Shown here: one piece after another, positions 33,289 to 42,444 of the stretch
Position numbering within the stretch: position 1 is the first letter of the stretch
Layout: the number at the start of each line of letters is the position of its first letter
Origin: Eubacteriaceae bacterium
GTDB taxonomy: Bacteria > Bacillota > Clostridia > Eubacteriales > Eubacteriaceae
NCBI GenBank assembly: GCA_030156895.1
Contig: JASGLP010000026.1
Span: forward strand, 1-42,740
Reading direction: 5' to 3'
DNA length: 42,740 nucleotides
The notes under the pieces: model-generated
Told to the model about the DNA's origin: nothing
Databases searched by the model: none
What the model saw: the letters and a program-made list of their open reading frames with translations, nothing else
Program-made: the position numbers and the translations under genes

Positions 33289-34563
33289 ATGACACAGATG
33301 CTTAAAGCCCGCAGTGGGAAAATCACCGAAGAAATGGAAATTGTCGCCCTGACAGAAGGTGTGAGTCCAGAATTTGTCAGAGCCGGAGTGGCTGAGGGTC
33401 GAATCGTTATTCCCAAAAACAAGTATCGCAATCGCAGTAAAATCTGCGGCATCGGCGGTGGTCTTGATGTAAAGGTCAACGGTTTGATGGGGACATCCAG
33501 TGATCGCGACGATATGGCAATGGAAGCAAAGAAACTTGGCATCCTTGAAGAGGAAGGCGCCAACGCTTTTATGGACTTAAGCACCGGTGCCAATATTGAT
33601 GCCATGCGAAAACAAAGTCTTTCAAACTCCAATATTGCGGCTGGTTGTGTACCTGTTTATCAGGCCTGTGTTGAAGCAGCAGAAAAGCGTGGACTAATGG
33701 TTAATATGACCTCCGACGATCTATTTGCTGTTATCGAAAAACAATGTGCTGAAGGAATCGATTTTATGGCTGTTCACAGCGCACTAAACATGGATGTCCT
33801 AAAAATTCTAAAAAGAACCGGACGTGTTACGGATGTCGTCAGTCGTGGTGGTTCCTTTCTGACCGGATGGATGTTTCATAATGATAAAGAAAATCCTCTT
33901 TATTCAGAATTTGACCGTCTATTGGAAATTTTAAAAGCAACCGATACTGTTTTAAGTATTGGTGATGCTATCCGTCCCGGCTCCAACTCGGATTCTCTCG
34001 ATCAGGCTCAGATGCGTGGCCTGATGGTTGCCGGTGAACTGACCAAACGGGCACTCGAAGCGGGAGTTCAAGTCATGATCGAAGGTCCTGGTCATGTGCC
34101 GCTCAATCATATCGCCACAACCATGCAACTGCAAAAGCGTCTTTGCTATAATGTCCCCTATTACATACTTGGTTTTCTTGCTACTGATATTGCACCGGGT
34201 TTTGATAATATTACTGGTGCAATCGGGGGTGCATTTGCCGGCCTGCACGGTGCAGATTTTCTCTGTTATCTGACACCAGCAGAACATTTAGGACTGCCTA
34301 ATGAAGAAGATGTGCGAATTGGAGTCCGCTCAACAAAGATTGCCGCCGCCTCCGTCAATGTCCTGAAACGCGGCCAAAGAGCCTGGAACCGGGATCTGTC
34401 AATGGCTCAGGCTCGAGTGAGTCTTGACACTGAAAAACAAATGGAACTGGCTCTTAACAAAACAGCTTTTAAAGAAGCTGTCAGTCGAAAGCCAATCCAG
34501 AAAAGTGATCGTAAAGTTATTACCCCTGCAGATATCGCCGCAGAATATTTTGGAATCGCCTGA
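33289..34563 (+). CDS. bzaB: BzaB, ThiC-like partner lacking the cluster motif
   Basis: A 424-residue paralogue of BzaA/ThiC that acts with BzaA to make 5-hydroxybenzimidazole. It keeps the barrel and metal-site motifs (IGDAIRPGS, EGPGHVPLNH, LTPAEHLGLPN), but its C-terminal region (after about residue 355) has no cysteine at all, so the [4Fe-4S]-binding motif of ThiC is absent. The ATG directly follows the bzaA stop codon, and GAGAGG lies inside the end of bzaA. The missing cluster implies dependence on BzaA; that is inference from the sequence. Confidence 0.92.
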   Translation: MTQMLKARSGKITEEMEIVALTEGVSPEFVRAGVAEGRIVIPKNKYRNRSKICGIGGGLDVKVNGLMGTSSDRDDMAMEAKKLGILEEEGANAFMDLSTGANIDAMRKQSLSNSNIAAGCVPVYQACVEAAEKRGLMVNMTSDDLFAVIEKQCAEGIDFMAVHSALNMDVLKILKRTGRVTDVVSRGGSFLTGWMFHNDKENPLYSEFDRLLEILKATDTVLSIGDAIRPGSNSDSLDQAQMRGLMVAGELTKRALEAGVQVMIEGPGHVPLNHIATTMQLQKRLCYNVPYYILGFLATDIAPGFDNITGAIGGAFAGLHGADFLCYLTPAEHLGLPNEEDVRIGVRSTKIAAASVNVLKRGQRAWNRDLSMAQARVSLDTEKQMELALNKTAFKEAVSRKPIQKSDRKVITPADIAAEYFGIA

Positions 34564-34575
34564 GGGAGTAAAATT

Positions 34576-35655
34576 ATGGAGAAAATTACACTCAAAGAAA
34601 TTATTGAACAGACCGAACCCGCAGATCCAGCGTATCAAGAAGCCGCGCGGTCACACATCGAGAAAATGGCAATTCCGCCCTGGAGTTTGGGACAGCTTCT
34701 CAATCTGGGCCAGCAGCTAGCTGGTATTCAGCGAACTGTTCATCCCAATGTTGACAAAAAACTGATCATCACTATGGCCGGTGATCATGGGGTAGTCGCT
34801 GAAGGCGTATCAGCTTTTCCTCAGGAAGTCACCCCGCAAATGGTCAATAATTTTGTCAAAGGCGGAGCCGGTGTCAATGTCCTGGCCAGAGCTTCCGGTG
34901 CCGAGGTAATTGTTGTGGATATGGGCGTAGCGGCTGACTTGACTGAACTGGTTGAAAAGGGTCAGGTCATCGACTGTAAAATTGCCATGGGTACCAATAA
35001 TTTTCATAACAAACCGGCAATGACTCGAGAACAGGCTATCGCAGCAATCGAAGCCGGGATTAATCTGACCATCCAGAAAATTGAAAAAGAGGGGTTTAAT
35101 CTGCTGGCAACTGGAGATATGGGAATCGGGAACACTACCCCCAGTGCCGCTATTCTTGCCATCATGGCAGAATATCCGGTTTCTTCTGTTACCGGTCGCG
35201 GTACAGGAATCGACAATCAGACACTTCTCAATAAAATTAATGTGATCAGAGAAGCAATCAATTTGCATGCCCCGGATAAAAACGACCCAATTGATGTCTT
35301 ATCCAAAGTAGGTGGTTACGAAATCGCCGGTATTGCTGGTATCATTCTTGGCGCCGCTTATAAAAAAGTTCCAGTTCTGGTTGACGGATTCATCTCAACC
35401 GCCGGAGCCTTGATTGCCAAAGGGCTTTGTCCTGCCAGCCTTGATTATATGATTCCATCCCATCAATCTCAGGAACCTGGCCATCAGATGATGTGGACCG
35501 CCTTAGGTCTCAGACCACTTTTAAACCTCGACTTTCGTCTTGGTGAAGGCACTGGCGCCGCTGTGGCCATGCACTTGGTGGAGTCTTCAGCCCGAATCAT
35601 GAACGAATTATTGACCTTTGAAGATGCTGGAGTGACTAATGGACACGAGCAATAA
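34576..35655 (+). CDS. cobT: CobT, nicotinate-nucleotide:dimethylbenzimidazole phosphoribosyltransferase
   Basis: A 359-residue enzyme that transfers phosphoribose from nicotinate mononucleotide to the lower-ligand base, giving alpha-ribazole phosphate. Visible family motifs are MAGDHGVVAEGVSAFP, TGDMGIGNTTPSAA and the C-terminal LGEGTGAA with the catalytic Glu. The length is typical. It lies 12 bases after bzaB and its end overlaps bzaC by 17 bases. Its place in the operon couples base synthesis to activation. Confidence 0.97.
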   Translation: MEKITLKEIIEQTEPADPAYQEAARSHIEKMAIPPWSLGQLLNLGQQLAGIQRTVHPNVDKKLIITMAGDHGVVAEGVSAFPQEVTPQMVNNFVKGGAGVNVLARASGAEVIVVDMGVAADLTELVEKGQVIDCKIAMGTNNFHNKPAMTREQAIAAIEAGINLTIQKIEKEGFNLLATGDMGIGNTTPSAAILAIMAEYPVSSVTGRGTGIDNQTLLNKINVIREAINLHAPDKNDPIDVLSKVGGYEIAGIAGIILGAAYKKVPVLVDGFISTAGALIAKGLCPASLDYMIPSHQSQEPGHQMMWTALGLRPLLNLDFRLGEGTGAAVAMHLVESSARIMNELLTFEDAGVTNGHEQ

Positions 35656-36661
35656 AAACGGTGGACAGATTCTTGAGGATCTGTCCACCTCTTACTGGCT
35701 GTCCGAAGCCCTTTTTACAGCTTTGGAGCTGGATTTATTTGAGACGATTGAAAACTATGGCCAAGAGATATCCGTTGCCACGCTAGCCAACCACTTATGC
35801 TGCAGTCGAGAGGCCTTATCACGATATCTGGACTTACTGATTGAGTTGGGGCTTCTTAGCGCTTCAGACCATTGCGTTTGTCTTAATGAGCTTTCCCGCA
35901 CCTATTTATTAAAAAGTTCCCCTCTCTATCAGGGTCATATCATCCGCTGGCGTCAAAATATGGCTGGTGACTGGCAAACGCTTTTTGATGTTCTAAAGTG
36001 TGGCAAAAGAACTAATTTTTTAGAATATGATGATGAAGAACTTGAAAATAGACGGTCTCAATATATTCAGGCTATGGATAATGTCGCCAAGCTTAAAGCC
36101 TCTGAATGCGCAAATCTTTTAGAAAATTTCAGCGGAAAAATTTTGGATGTGGGCTGTGGTTCTGGCGCCATGTCGCTGGCATTTTTGGGTAAATTCCCCA
36201 AATGTCAGGTAGAATTACTAGATATTGAACAAATTCTACCACAAACGAGAAGATTTGTGGTAGAAAGTCCTTTTAACGACCGCATCACCTACCACTCCGC
36301 TAATATTCTGGAAAAAGACTGGCATCTTGAGCATTCTTATGACTTAATCATCCTGTCCAATATTCTCCATGCCTATTCAGAAAACGAAGCCATGCATATT
36401 TTAAAAACCGCCAAAGAGCTTTTGAACCACAATGGACAGCTCTTAATCCACGATTTTTTTATGGAGCACAATCCGGTCAAAGCACGGCTTTCGGATATTA
36501 ACATGCTTTTAAACACCTACAATGGCAAAGTTTTTTCAGCCCAATGGGTCATTGAGCAGTTACAAGCTCTGTCGCTGTTTAGTTCTGACTTGATCCCGCT
36601 AAAAACTGATACTGCCGTTATTTTAGCCAGCAGGCAAGAGATCAAAAACACTGTTGTTTAG
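35639..36661 (+). CDS. bzaC: BzaC, SAM-dependent O-methyltransferase
   Basis: A 340-residue methyltransferase. An N-terminal winged-helix dimerisation domain (VATLANHLCCSREALSRYLD) precedes a Rossmann SAM domain with motif I ILDVGCGSGAMSLAF, as in plant-type O-methyltransferases. In the bza pathway it methylates 5-hydroxybenzimidazole to 5-methoxybenzimidazole. The start lies 17 bases inside cobT, so translation is coupled. The assignment rests on operon position and family. Confidence 0.93.
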   Translation: MDTSNKNGGQILEDLSTSYWLSEALFTALELDLFETIENYGQEISVATLANHLCCSREALSRYLDLLIELGLLSASDHCVCLNELSRTYLLKSSPLYQGHIIRWRQNMAGDWQTLFDVLKCGKRTNFLEYDDEELENRRSQYIQAMDNVAKLKASECANLLENFSGKILDVGCGSGAMSLAFLGKFPKCQVELLDIEQILPQTRRFVVESPFNDRITYHSANILEKDWHLEHSYDLIILSNILHAYSENEAMHILKTAKELLNHNGQLLIHDFFMEHNPVKARLSDINMLLNTYNGKVFSAQWVIEQLQALSLFSSDLIPLKTDTAVILASRQEIKNTVV

Positions 36662-36706
36662 TGCTGAACACTCATGTACTTGCGTAATAGTAAATAAAGG
36701 AGTCCT

Positions 36707-38035
36707 ATGAACATACAATTTATTCAGGCGATCTCGATGGAGGGCATTGATGTGGAATGTGTTTATCCCATCGGACTGGTCACCCTTGCCTCCATCATTA
36801 AAAGAGAAACAAAGCATCAGTTAAGTCTCTTTGACATGAACATAGCTGACGACCCATATGGTCAGCTTAAAGAAATTTTAAGTAACGCTTCTACCGATCT
36901 GATCTGTATTTCACTTCGCAATATCGATCCCCTTGGCAATAAAACATCTTCCCTAATTCCTGCCTTTGCAGTAACACTGGCATTTATTAAAAAACTTTGT
37001 CCAGAGACAAAAATTATGGCTGGGGGTACAGGCTTCACCCTTTTTGCCAGGCAACTGATGGAAGAGTATCCGGAGATAGATTTTGGTATCATCGGAGAAG
37101 CCGAAAATAATATTATCCCACTGCTTGACAATTTAGAAAATCCACCAGATCTAGCAGGTATCTGTTACCGCAAGGCCGGACAAATTATTATTAATCCGCC
37201 AATTGGTGACTTTGATATGCAAAACTATCAAATGCCGGATCGTAACTTACTTGATCCAAAAGCCTATCTGGAACGCAATCATTACGTCGAGTGCATCGGA
37301 GTTGAAAGTAAACGCGGCTGTAATTTGACCTGCGGCTATTGTGCTTATCCCGATTTATCCGGTTCCAAACTACGCTGTCGCAATCCCATCGATATTGTTG
37401 ATGAAATCGAATATCTAAAAAAAAACTACGGCATCAGTCAGATTCATTTTACTGATTCTGTGGTCAATACACCAGTTGATCATTTTAACGCCGTTTGTCA
37501 GGAACTAATTAAGCGAGACTTAAATATTAGCTGGAGTGGATTCTTTCGCGAAAATCTGTTAACTGAAGAAAATGTCCACTTATACGCAGATTCCGGATGT
37601 CAATGTTTTTCCCTTTCGCCGGATGGCTTAACCCAGAATTCTCTCGATCAGCTTAACAAACATATGAAAGTTGATGATATTTTAAACGCCGCCCGAATTC
37701 TGGCAAAATGTGGCGTTGTCACAGTTTACCATTTTTTAGTCAATACACCCGGGGCAACTTGCCAAACCGTCGATGAAGCCAAAAAACTGATTGATCAGCT
37801 TTTTTCCATCCATGAGTTTTCAAAAACACTGGGAACCATTGTTTTAAACAATATTCGTATTCTACCTGGGACAGCAATTGAAAAACAGGCCTTGGATAAC
37901 AAAGTTATCGATGAACATACGGATCTTTTATATCCAACCTATTATAATCCCCAGCCTTACGATAAATTGCGTTATGAACTGGAGATCTATCATCAAAAGA
38001 AAAATATTTTTACCTGGCAGGAGGTACCACAATGA
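36707..38035 (+). CDS. bzaD: BzaD, B12-binding radical SAM methyltransferase
   Basis: A 442-residue protein with an N-terminal cobalamin-binding domain (about 1-140) and a radical SAM barrel with Cys205-x3-Cys209-x2-Cys212 (CNLTCGYC). In the pathway it C-methylates 5-methoxybenzimidazole to 5-methoxy-6-methylbenzimidazole. AAAGGAG precedes the ATG. It overlaps bzaE by four bases (ATGA). Because it probably uses a cobamide itself, the pathway is autocatalytic in principle. Confidence 0.93.
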   Translation: MNIQFIQAISMEGIDVECVYPIGLVTLASIIKRETKHQLSLFDMNIADDPYGQLKEILSNASTDLICISLRNIDPLGNKTSSLIPAFAVTLAFIKKLCPETKIMAGGTGFTLFARQLMEEYPEIDFGIIGEAENNIIPLLDNLENPPDLAGICYRKAGQIIINPPIGDFDMQNYQMPDRNLLDPKAYLERNHYVECIGVESKRGCNLTCGYCAYPDLSGSKLRCRNPIDIVDEIEYLKKNYGISQIHFTDSVVNTPVDHFNAVCQELIKRDLNISWSGFFRENLLTEENVHLYADSGCQCFSLSPDGLTQNSLDQLNKHMKVDDILNAARILAKCGVVTVYHFLVNTPGATCQTVDEAKKLIDQLFSIHEFSKTLGTIVLNNIRILPGTAIEKQALDNKVIDEHTDLLYPTYYNPQPYDKLRYELEIYHQKKNIFTWQEVPQ

Positions 38036-39513
38036 AAGTCTTACTAATGGAACATCCCCGTTCATTTTCTCAGGAACGGGACAACGACATTGCCAATGCA
38101 CCGCTGTCAGCCTGCCTCAATACCGGTTATATCGGCGGTGTGCTCAAAAACTATGAAATTCCGGTGGAAATCGTCGATGGTTATTTGGATCATTTGACTT
38201 ATTCACAAATTGAAGACGTTATTGCGCAGTTCATGCCCACAATTCTCGGCCTTCACCTGGTTTATCACTGGGAAGATAATCAGACACTTTATGCTTTTTT
38301 AACAGGCATCAAAGAAAAGTATCAGATCCCGTATCTCTGTGTTTATGGTTTCTATCCGACCTTTGCCTACACAGAAATTCTCAAGGCCTGCCCGGCTATT
38401 GATTCATGCCTTTTGGGCGAAAGTGAGATGACTTTTTTAAACCTGGCCAGATCTTTTCCTGATTTTTCTCAAGCTGGCATGGCCTATCGAAATGGTAATG
38501 ACATAAAAACCCAGCCGGGTCAAATAATTGAAGACCTGGATACCCTGCCATTTCCCCTGCGTCATCCCGCTTCATATTCTTTTGGCCAAATCAACCTGAC
38601 CGGCAGTCGCGGCTGTTATGGCAACTGTAGCTTTTGCTATATTAATTCCTTTTATGGCAATCCCCAGACAAAATGGCGGGGCCGCAGTCCCCAAAATATT
38701 ATTGACGAAATTGACATGCTGATTGACACAACTGACATCCGCTATTTTTATTTTACCGATCCTAATTTTATCGGTCCCGGTCAGAGCGGGAAAAAAAGAA
38801 CGCTGCAACTGACTAAACTTTTAAAAGAACGCCAGATCCAGTTTGGCATTGAAGCGCGGGTTAATGATCTTGATGATGAAGTTGTCAAAGCCCTGGTTGA
38901 TGCCGGACTCAAGCATATTCTGATCGGTCTTGAAAGTGGCCGCAACGAATCTTTAAAACGGCTACAAAAACATACGACTGTTGTCGAGAATGAAGCGGCA
39001 ATAGCGCTTCTTAGAAAACACGGCATCGAACCCAGTATCGGATTTATTATGTTTGAACCTGATTCCAGCCTGGCTGATCTGAAAGAAAATTTCGCCTTTC
39101 TAAAACGAAATCACCTCCTTGATCAGCTGGAAACCTCTGTCAATGTTTTATATCACCATATGATTATCCTGCAGGGAAGCCAATCCTATCAGTTACTAAA
39201 TGCAGAAGGTAGACTGCGTATATCTGAACACTCAACCTATGAAGCCGACACTGATTACCTGAATCCTCAAGTAAAAGAATTTGCCGCAATTATGCGAGAA
39301 CTGACAAATTTCATTTTTCTCTTTCTTAAGGATACCTGGGAAGAGCATGCTGCTGGCGATCAGAACATCATGCAACAATATCAGGCTATCAACGACGTTT
39401 TGACTAATACTTTTGAACGTTTGCTGATTAATCTATCGACAGCATCGTCGTACGACACTTTACAAATAGAAGAAAGCGCAAAAAAAGCAATCAAAATGAT
39501 TATCAACAATTAG
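38032..39513 (+). CDS. bzaE: BzaE, B12-binding radical SAM enzyme, last step to DMB
   Basis: A 493-residue protein of the same family as BzaD: a cobalamin-binding domain, then radical SAM Cys195-x3-Cys199-x2-Cys202 (CYGNCSFC) and an extended C-terminal helical region. In the known pathway it converts 5-methoxy-6-methylbenzimidazole to 5,6-dimethylbenzimidazole. With bzaD it completes the set, so this organism should make DMB rather than a simpler benzimidazole. Last gene of the operon; no strong hairpin follows before the next promoter at 39570. Confidence 0.93.
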   Translation: MKVLLMEHPRSFSQERDNDIANAPLSACLNTGYIGGVLKNYEIPVEIVDGYLDHLTYSQIEDVIAQFMPTILGLHLVYHWEDNQTLYAFLTGIKEKYQIPYLCVYGFYPTFAYTEILKACPAIDSCLLGESEMTFLNLARSFPDFSQAGMAYRNGNDIKTQPGQIIEDLDTLPFPLRHPASYSFGQINLTGSRGCYGNCSFCYINSFYGNPQTKWRGRSPQNIIDEIDMLIDTTDIRYFYFTDPNFIGPGQSGKKRTLQLTKLLKERQIQFGIEARVNDLDDEVVKALVDAGLKHILIGLESGRNESLKRLQKHTTVVENEAAIALLRKHGIEPSIGFIMFEPDSSLADLKENFAFLKRNHLLDQLETSVNVLYHHMIILQGSQSYQLLNAEGRLRISEHSTYEADTDYLNPQVKEFAAIMRELTNFIFLFLKDTWEEHAAGDQNIMQQYQAINDVLTNTFERLLINLSTASSYDTLQIEESAKKAIKMIINN

Positions 39514-39569
39514 AATAATTGTCTTCTCTTCTTTTAGATTTGTTGTGATCCTTATAAGCCGATTAACTC

Positions 39570-39598
39570 TTGACAATCAAAACTGGATAAAATACAAT
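39570..39598 (+). promoter_or_regulatory. Promoter of the aldolase gene
   Basis: TTGACA, a 17-base spacer and TACAAT at 39593-39598: a near-perfect sigma-A promoter, 51 bases before the start codon. Confidence 0.8.
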
Positions 39599-39648
39599 GG
39601 TTTTGGGTATATAACATTTATAAATATATCGTTGCTCAGGAGGATCAC

Positions 39649-40296
39649 ATGAAATATTTTTTAGATACTGCCAATGTAGATGAAATAAAACAGGCGGCTC
39701 AGCTGGGAATCATTGACGGGGTTACGACCAATCCGTCCTTGATTGCCAAAGAAGGCCGAAATTTTGAAGAAGTAATTAAAGAAATTACCGCAATTGTAGA
39801 TGGCCCCATATCGGCTGAAGTCATCGCTACCAAGGCTGATGAAATGGTTACTGAAGCACGACCGCTTGCCAAACTTCATCCTAACATTGTGATTAAAATA
39901 CCCATGACCGCCGATGGCATTCGGGCGACTTCGATTTTAAGCAAAGAAGGTATTGCCGTTAATGTTACCCTTGTTTTCTCGGCTACGCAAGCCCTGGCGG
40001 CGGCAAAAGCCGGAGCTGCTTTTGTCTCGCCCTTTATCGGCCGCATCGATGATATGGGTGCTGATGGCATGGAAGTCGTTAAAGAAATTATGACTATCTT
40101 CAAACAATACGATTATCAAACCCAAGTCATTGCCGCCAGCATCCGAACCCGCAACCATATCAAAATGGCCGCGCTGGCTCAGGCTGATATCGCAACTCTT
40201 CCCTACAAAGTCCTCATGGATTCCCTTAAGCATCCCCTTACCGATCTGGGCATTGAGAAATTCCTGGCCGATTGGGAAAAAGTTTCAAACAAATAA
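39649..40296 (+). CDS. fsa: Fructose-6-phosphate aldolase / short transaldolase
   Basis: A 215-residue class I aldolase of the TalC/FSA group. It begins [13 protein letters not shown], has the Schiff-base Lys in NIVIKIPMT, and ends in the [17 protein letters not shown] region. The length matches the short transaldolase subfamily of Firmicutes; transaldolase or fructose-6-phosphate aldolase activity cannot be separated from sequence alone. AGGAGG precedes the ATG. It has its own promoter and terminator. Confidence 0.93.
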   Translation: MKYFLDTANVDEIKQAAQLGIIDGVTTNPSLIAKEGRNFEEVIKEITAIVDGPISAEVIATKADEMVTEARPLAKLHPNIVIKIPMTADGIRATSILSKEGIAVNVTLVFSATQALAAAKAGAAFVSPFIGRIDDMGADGMEVVKEIMTIFKQYDYQTQVIAASIRTRNHIKMAALAQADIATLPYKVLMDSLKHPLTDLGIEKFLADWEKVSNK

Positions 40297-40304
40297 ACTG
40301 AATG

Positions 40305-40342
40305 AAAAAACGCTGCTGGTTAAATACCAGCAGCGTTTTTTT
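40305..40342. terminator. Bidirectional terminator
   Basis: AAAAAACGCTGCTGGT and ACCAGCAGCGTTTTTTTT form a perfect stem with A and T tracts on both sides, between the aldolase gene and the convergent lipoprotein gene. Confidence 0.92.
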
Positions 40343-40830
40343 TAATTACCTGTTAACTGATTAAGTACCGATTCCAGCTTATCGGCTGAATCGCTCAAGT
40401 TCTTCACATTTTCATTAATTAGTGCGGTAGCTTCGTCAGCGGTCATTTCATAATGCTGGTCGCCATTATTGACTTCCACATAATCAAGGTTACTGATTAA
40501 ACCCAGCAGTTGTACTGCTGTCAGTGAAAAATCGCTTTCCGTGAATGAATCATCCTTTTGGGCCACATTAATGATCAAACCGTATGGCTCCTGGCTGGTT
40601 TCTAGCTCAATGGTATAATTGGTGATATTGCCTAGGCCGATTTCGTTAATCAGATTTGAAACCGCCGAATTATCACCCAAGGATTCCACTTTTGACGAAT
40701 ACAATTCACTAACCTTGGCACTGACTTTGTCACTGATATTTGATTTTGCTTCATCTGTCAGCTGACTGCAACCACTGCCAGCAAATACCATTAAAACTAG
40801 ACACAAGGTCAAAACAATCACTTTCTTCAT
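40342..40830 (-). CDS. Putative lipoprotein
   Basis: A protein of about 162 residues with a signal peptide and lipobox (VFAGSGC, lipidated Cys near residue 21). The mature part is acidic, mixed alpha/beta and rich in Ser, Asn and Asp. I do not recognise a family. ATG 40830 is chosen, with GGGAGAG upstream and a basic MKK start. Its stop lies in the shared terminator. Confidence 0.7.
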   Translation of the reverse strand: MKKVIVLTLCLVLMVFAGSGCSQLTDEAKSNISDKVSAKVSELYSSKVESLGDNSAVSNLINEIGLGNITNYTIELETSQEPYGLIINVAQKDDSFTESDFSLTAVQLLGLISNLDYVEVNNGDQHYEMTADEATALINENVKNLSDSADKLESVLNQLTGN

Positions 40831-40880
40831 TCTGTTCTCTCCCATTCCTTAATCATTCGAATTTTGTACAAAATAATCAT

Positions 40881-41423
40881 TTAATTTAATTCAAATCCCT
40901 GCCTAAATCCGTTATAATGCAACTTTTCAGTTTTAAGACTTTCCTCATCATAAGGACTTTTTTCTTCATCAGCATAGCCGACTGCAATCATGCATTCAAT
41001 AGCGTAGTGCCTTGGTATACCCAATTCCTGACAAATAAACTCATTTGTTTCAACCCCTTCTGAATAAAAGCGGTTGCGTACCTGAATCCAGCATGTCCCC
41101 AAACCCAGATCATGGGCCCTTAACTGAATATATGAAGCCGCAATCGAAGCATCTTCCACCCAGACATCAGTTTTTTCTGTGTCTGCCAGAACGACGATGG
41201 CTAACGGCGCATTTTTCAAAAATGATGCACCATGTTCACGACATGTGGACAATTTTGATAAGATATCCTGGTCATCTAAAACAATAAATTCCCAGGGACA
41301 CCGTGATCTTGAAGAAGGTGCCATTAAAGCGGCTTTTAAAATCTGATCGATCTTGCCCTTTTCAACCTTTTTATCTTTGAACTTTCTGATACTTCTTCTT
41401 GATCTTATTAAGTCATTAATCAC
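40881..41423 (-). CDS. Nitroreductase family protein
   Basis: An FMN-dependent oxidoreductase of about 180 residues. It begins with the family motif INDLIRSRRSIRKFKDKKVE, has LMAPSSRSRCPWEFIVLDD and the LGTCWIQVRNR segment, and ends in a short tail after VGYADEEKSP. The start is GTG 41423, seven bases after AAAGGAGG; an in-frame ATG at 41462 lies before the ribosome site and is unlikely. The substrate is unknown. These small nitroreductases reduce quinones, nitro compounds or flavins in anaerobes. Confidence 0.9.
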   Translation of the reverse strand: MINDLIRSRRSIRKFKDKKVEKGKIDQILKAALMAPSSRSRCPWEFIVLDDQDILSKLSTCREHGASFLKNAPLAIVVLADTEKTDVWVEDASIAASYIQLRAHDLGLGTCWIQVRNRFYSEGVETNEFICQELGIPRHYAIECMIAVGYADEEKSPYDEESLKTEKLHYNGFRQGFELN

Positions 41424-41640
41424 CAGACTACCTCCTTTGCATTGAAAGCATATTAAATACAAATAATTGATTCAGACTTTCCTAATTCAAATTTATTTTA
41501 ACACAGTTTCCAGTTTTTTTAGCGAATTTTTCAAATTATTTGTGCTTTTACCCTTTTAGTACAATCGTAAAAAGGCAAGTTAAATTCACATATTTAATCT
41601 TTGTAGCCGTTAGAATCCAAATCATTCATTGGTTCATTTC

Positions 41641-41669
41641 TTTACGCTTAATTCTCAAAATGATATAAT
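41641..41669 (+). promoter_or_regulatory. Promoter of yaaA
   Basis: TTTACG, a 17-base spacer and TATAAT at 41664-41669, 34 bases before the start codon. The -35 matches four of six positions. Confidence 0.6.
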
Positions 41670-41703
41670 GCCTATAAAATAAAAAGGAGCTCTAAGAATT
41701 TAT

Positions 41704-42444
41704 ATGCGCATCATTATCTCACCCGCTAAAAAAATGAAAAAAGATCTGGAGTGCCTGCCCGTTAAGCAGAGCCCTCAATATCTTGAAGATTCTCAAATCC
41801 TTCTAAGTAAACTTCAGAGTCTGTCCTATGAAGCATTAAAAAAAATCTGGCAGTGCAGTGATGCCATTGCCAGACCCAATTTCGAAAATATAAAAAATTT
41901 TGATTCCAATAATAATCTGACCCCAGCAATTTTTTCCTATCAGGGTATTCAATACCAGATGATTGCCCCTCATGTTTTTACTGATTCTGAATTTGATTAT
42001 ATCGAAGAACACCTGCGCATTTTATCCGGTTTTTATGGCATTGTCAAACCCTTTGACGGCGTTAAGCCTTACCGGCTGGAAATGCAGGCCAAACTTTCTG
42101 TTGACAAGCATAAAAATCTATACGATTTCTGGGGAAAGAAACTAGCCGAAAGTTTAATGGCAGAAACAGATTTTGTTTTAAACCTCGCTTCCAAAGAATA
42201 CAGTAAAGCGGTGACAGCCCATTTGCCCAAAAATTTTAAAGTGATTAACTGTACTTTTGGCCAGGAAATAAATGACAACATAAAAGAGAAAGGAACCCTG
42301 GTAAAAATAGCGCGCGGTGAAATGGTTCGCTTTCTGGCTGAAAATAACATTAGCAATACAGAAGACATAAAAGCCTTTGAGCTGTCAGGTTTTCAATTTG
42401 ATAGCAGTCGTTCGGATTCACATCACTATATTTTTGTAAAATGA
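41704..42444 (+). CDS. yaaA: YaaA, peroxide stress protein (DUF328)
   Basis: A 246-residue protein of the YaaA family, which lowers free iron and limits oxidative DNA damage during peroxide stress in E. coli. Family marks are MRIIISPAKKMK at the N-terminus, FYGIVKPFDGVKPYRLEM in the middle and the KGTLVKIARGEMVRF segment. The length is typical. The ribosome site GGAG is 14 bases upstream, rather far, but the family start is clear. With superoxide reductase and bacteriohemerythrin it forms a scattered oxygen-defence set in the window. Confidence 0.93.
   Translation: MRIIISPAKKMKKDLECLPVKQSPQYLEDSQILLSKLQSLSYEALKKIWQCSDAIARPNFENIKNFDSNNNLTPAIFSYQGIQYQMIAPHVFTDSEFDYIEEHLRILSGFYGIVKPFDGVKPYRLEMQAKLSVDKHKNLYDFWGKKLAESLMAETDFVLNLASKEYSKAVTAHLPKNFKVINCTFGQEINDNIKEKGTLVKIARGEMVRFLAENNISNTEDIKAFELSGFQFDSSRSDSHHYIFVK

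Noticed and set aside
32005-34563. Two thiamine-synthesis thiC genes
   Set aside because: The cobalamin riboswitch, cobT and bzaC-E context and the altered or missing cluster motif fit bzaA/bzaB, not thiC.
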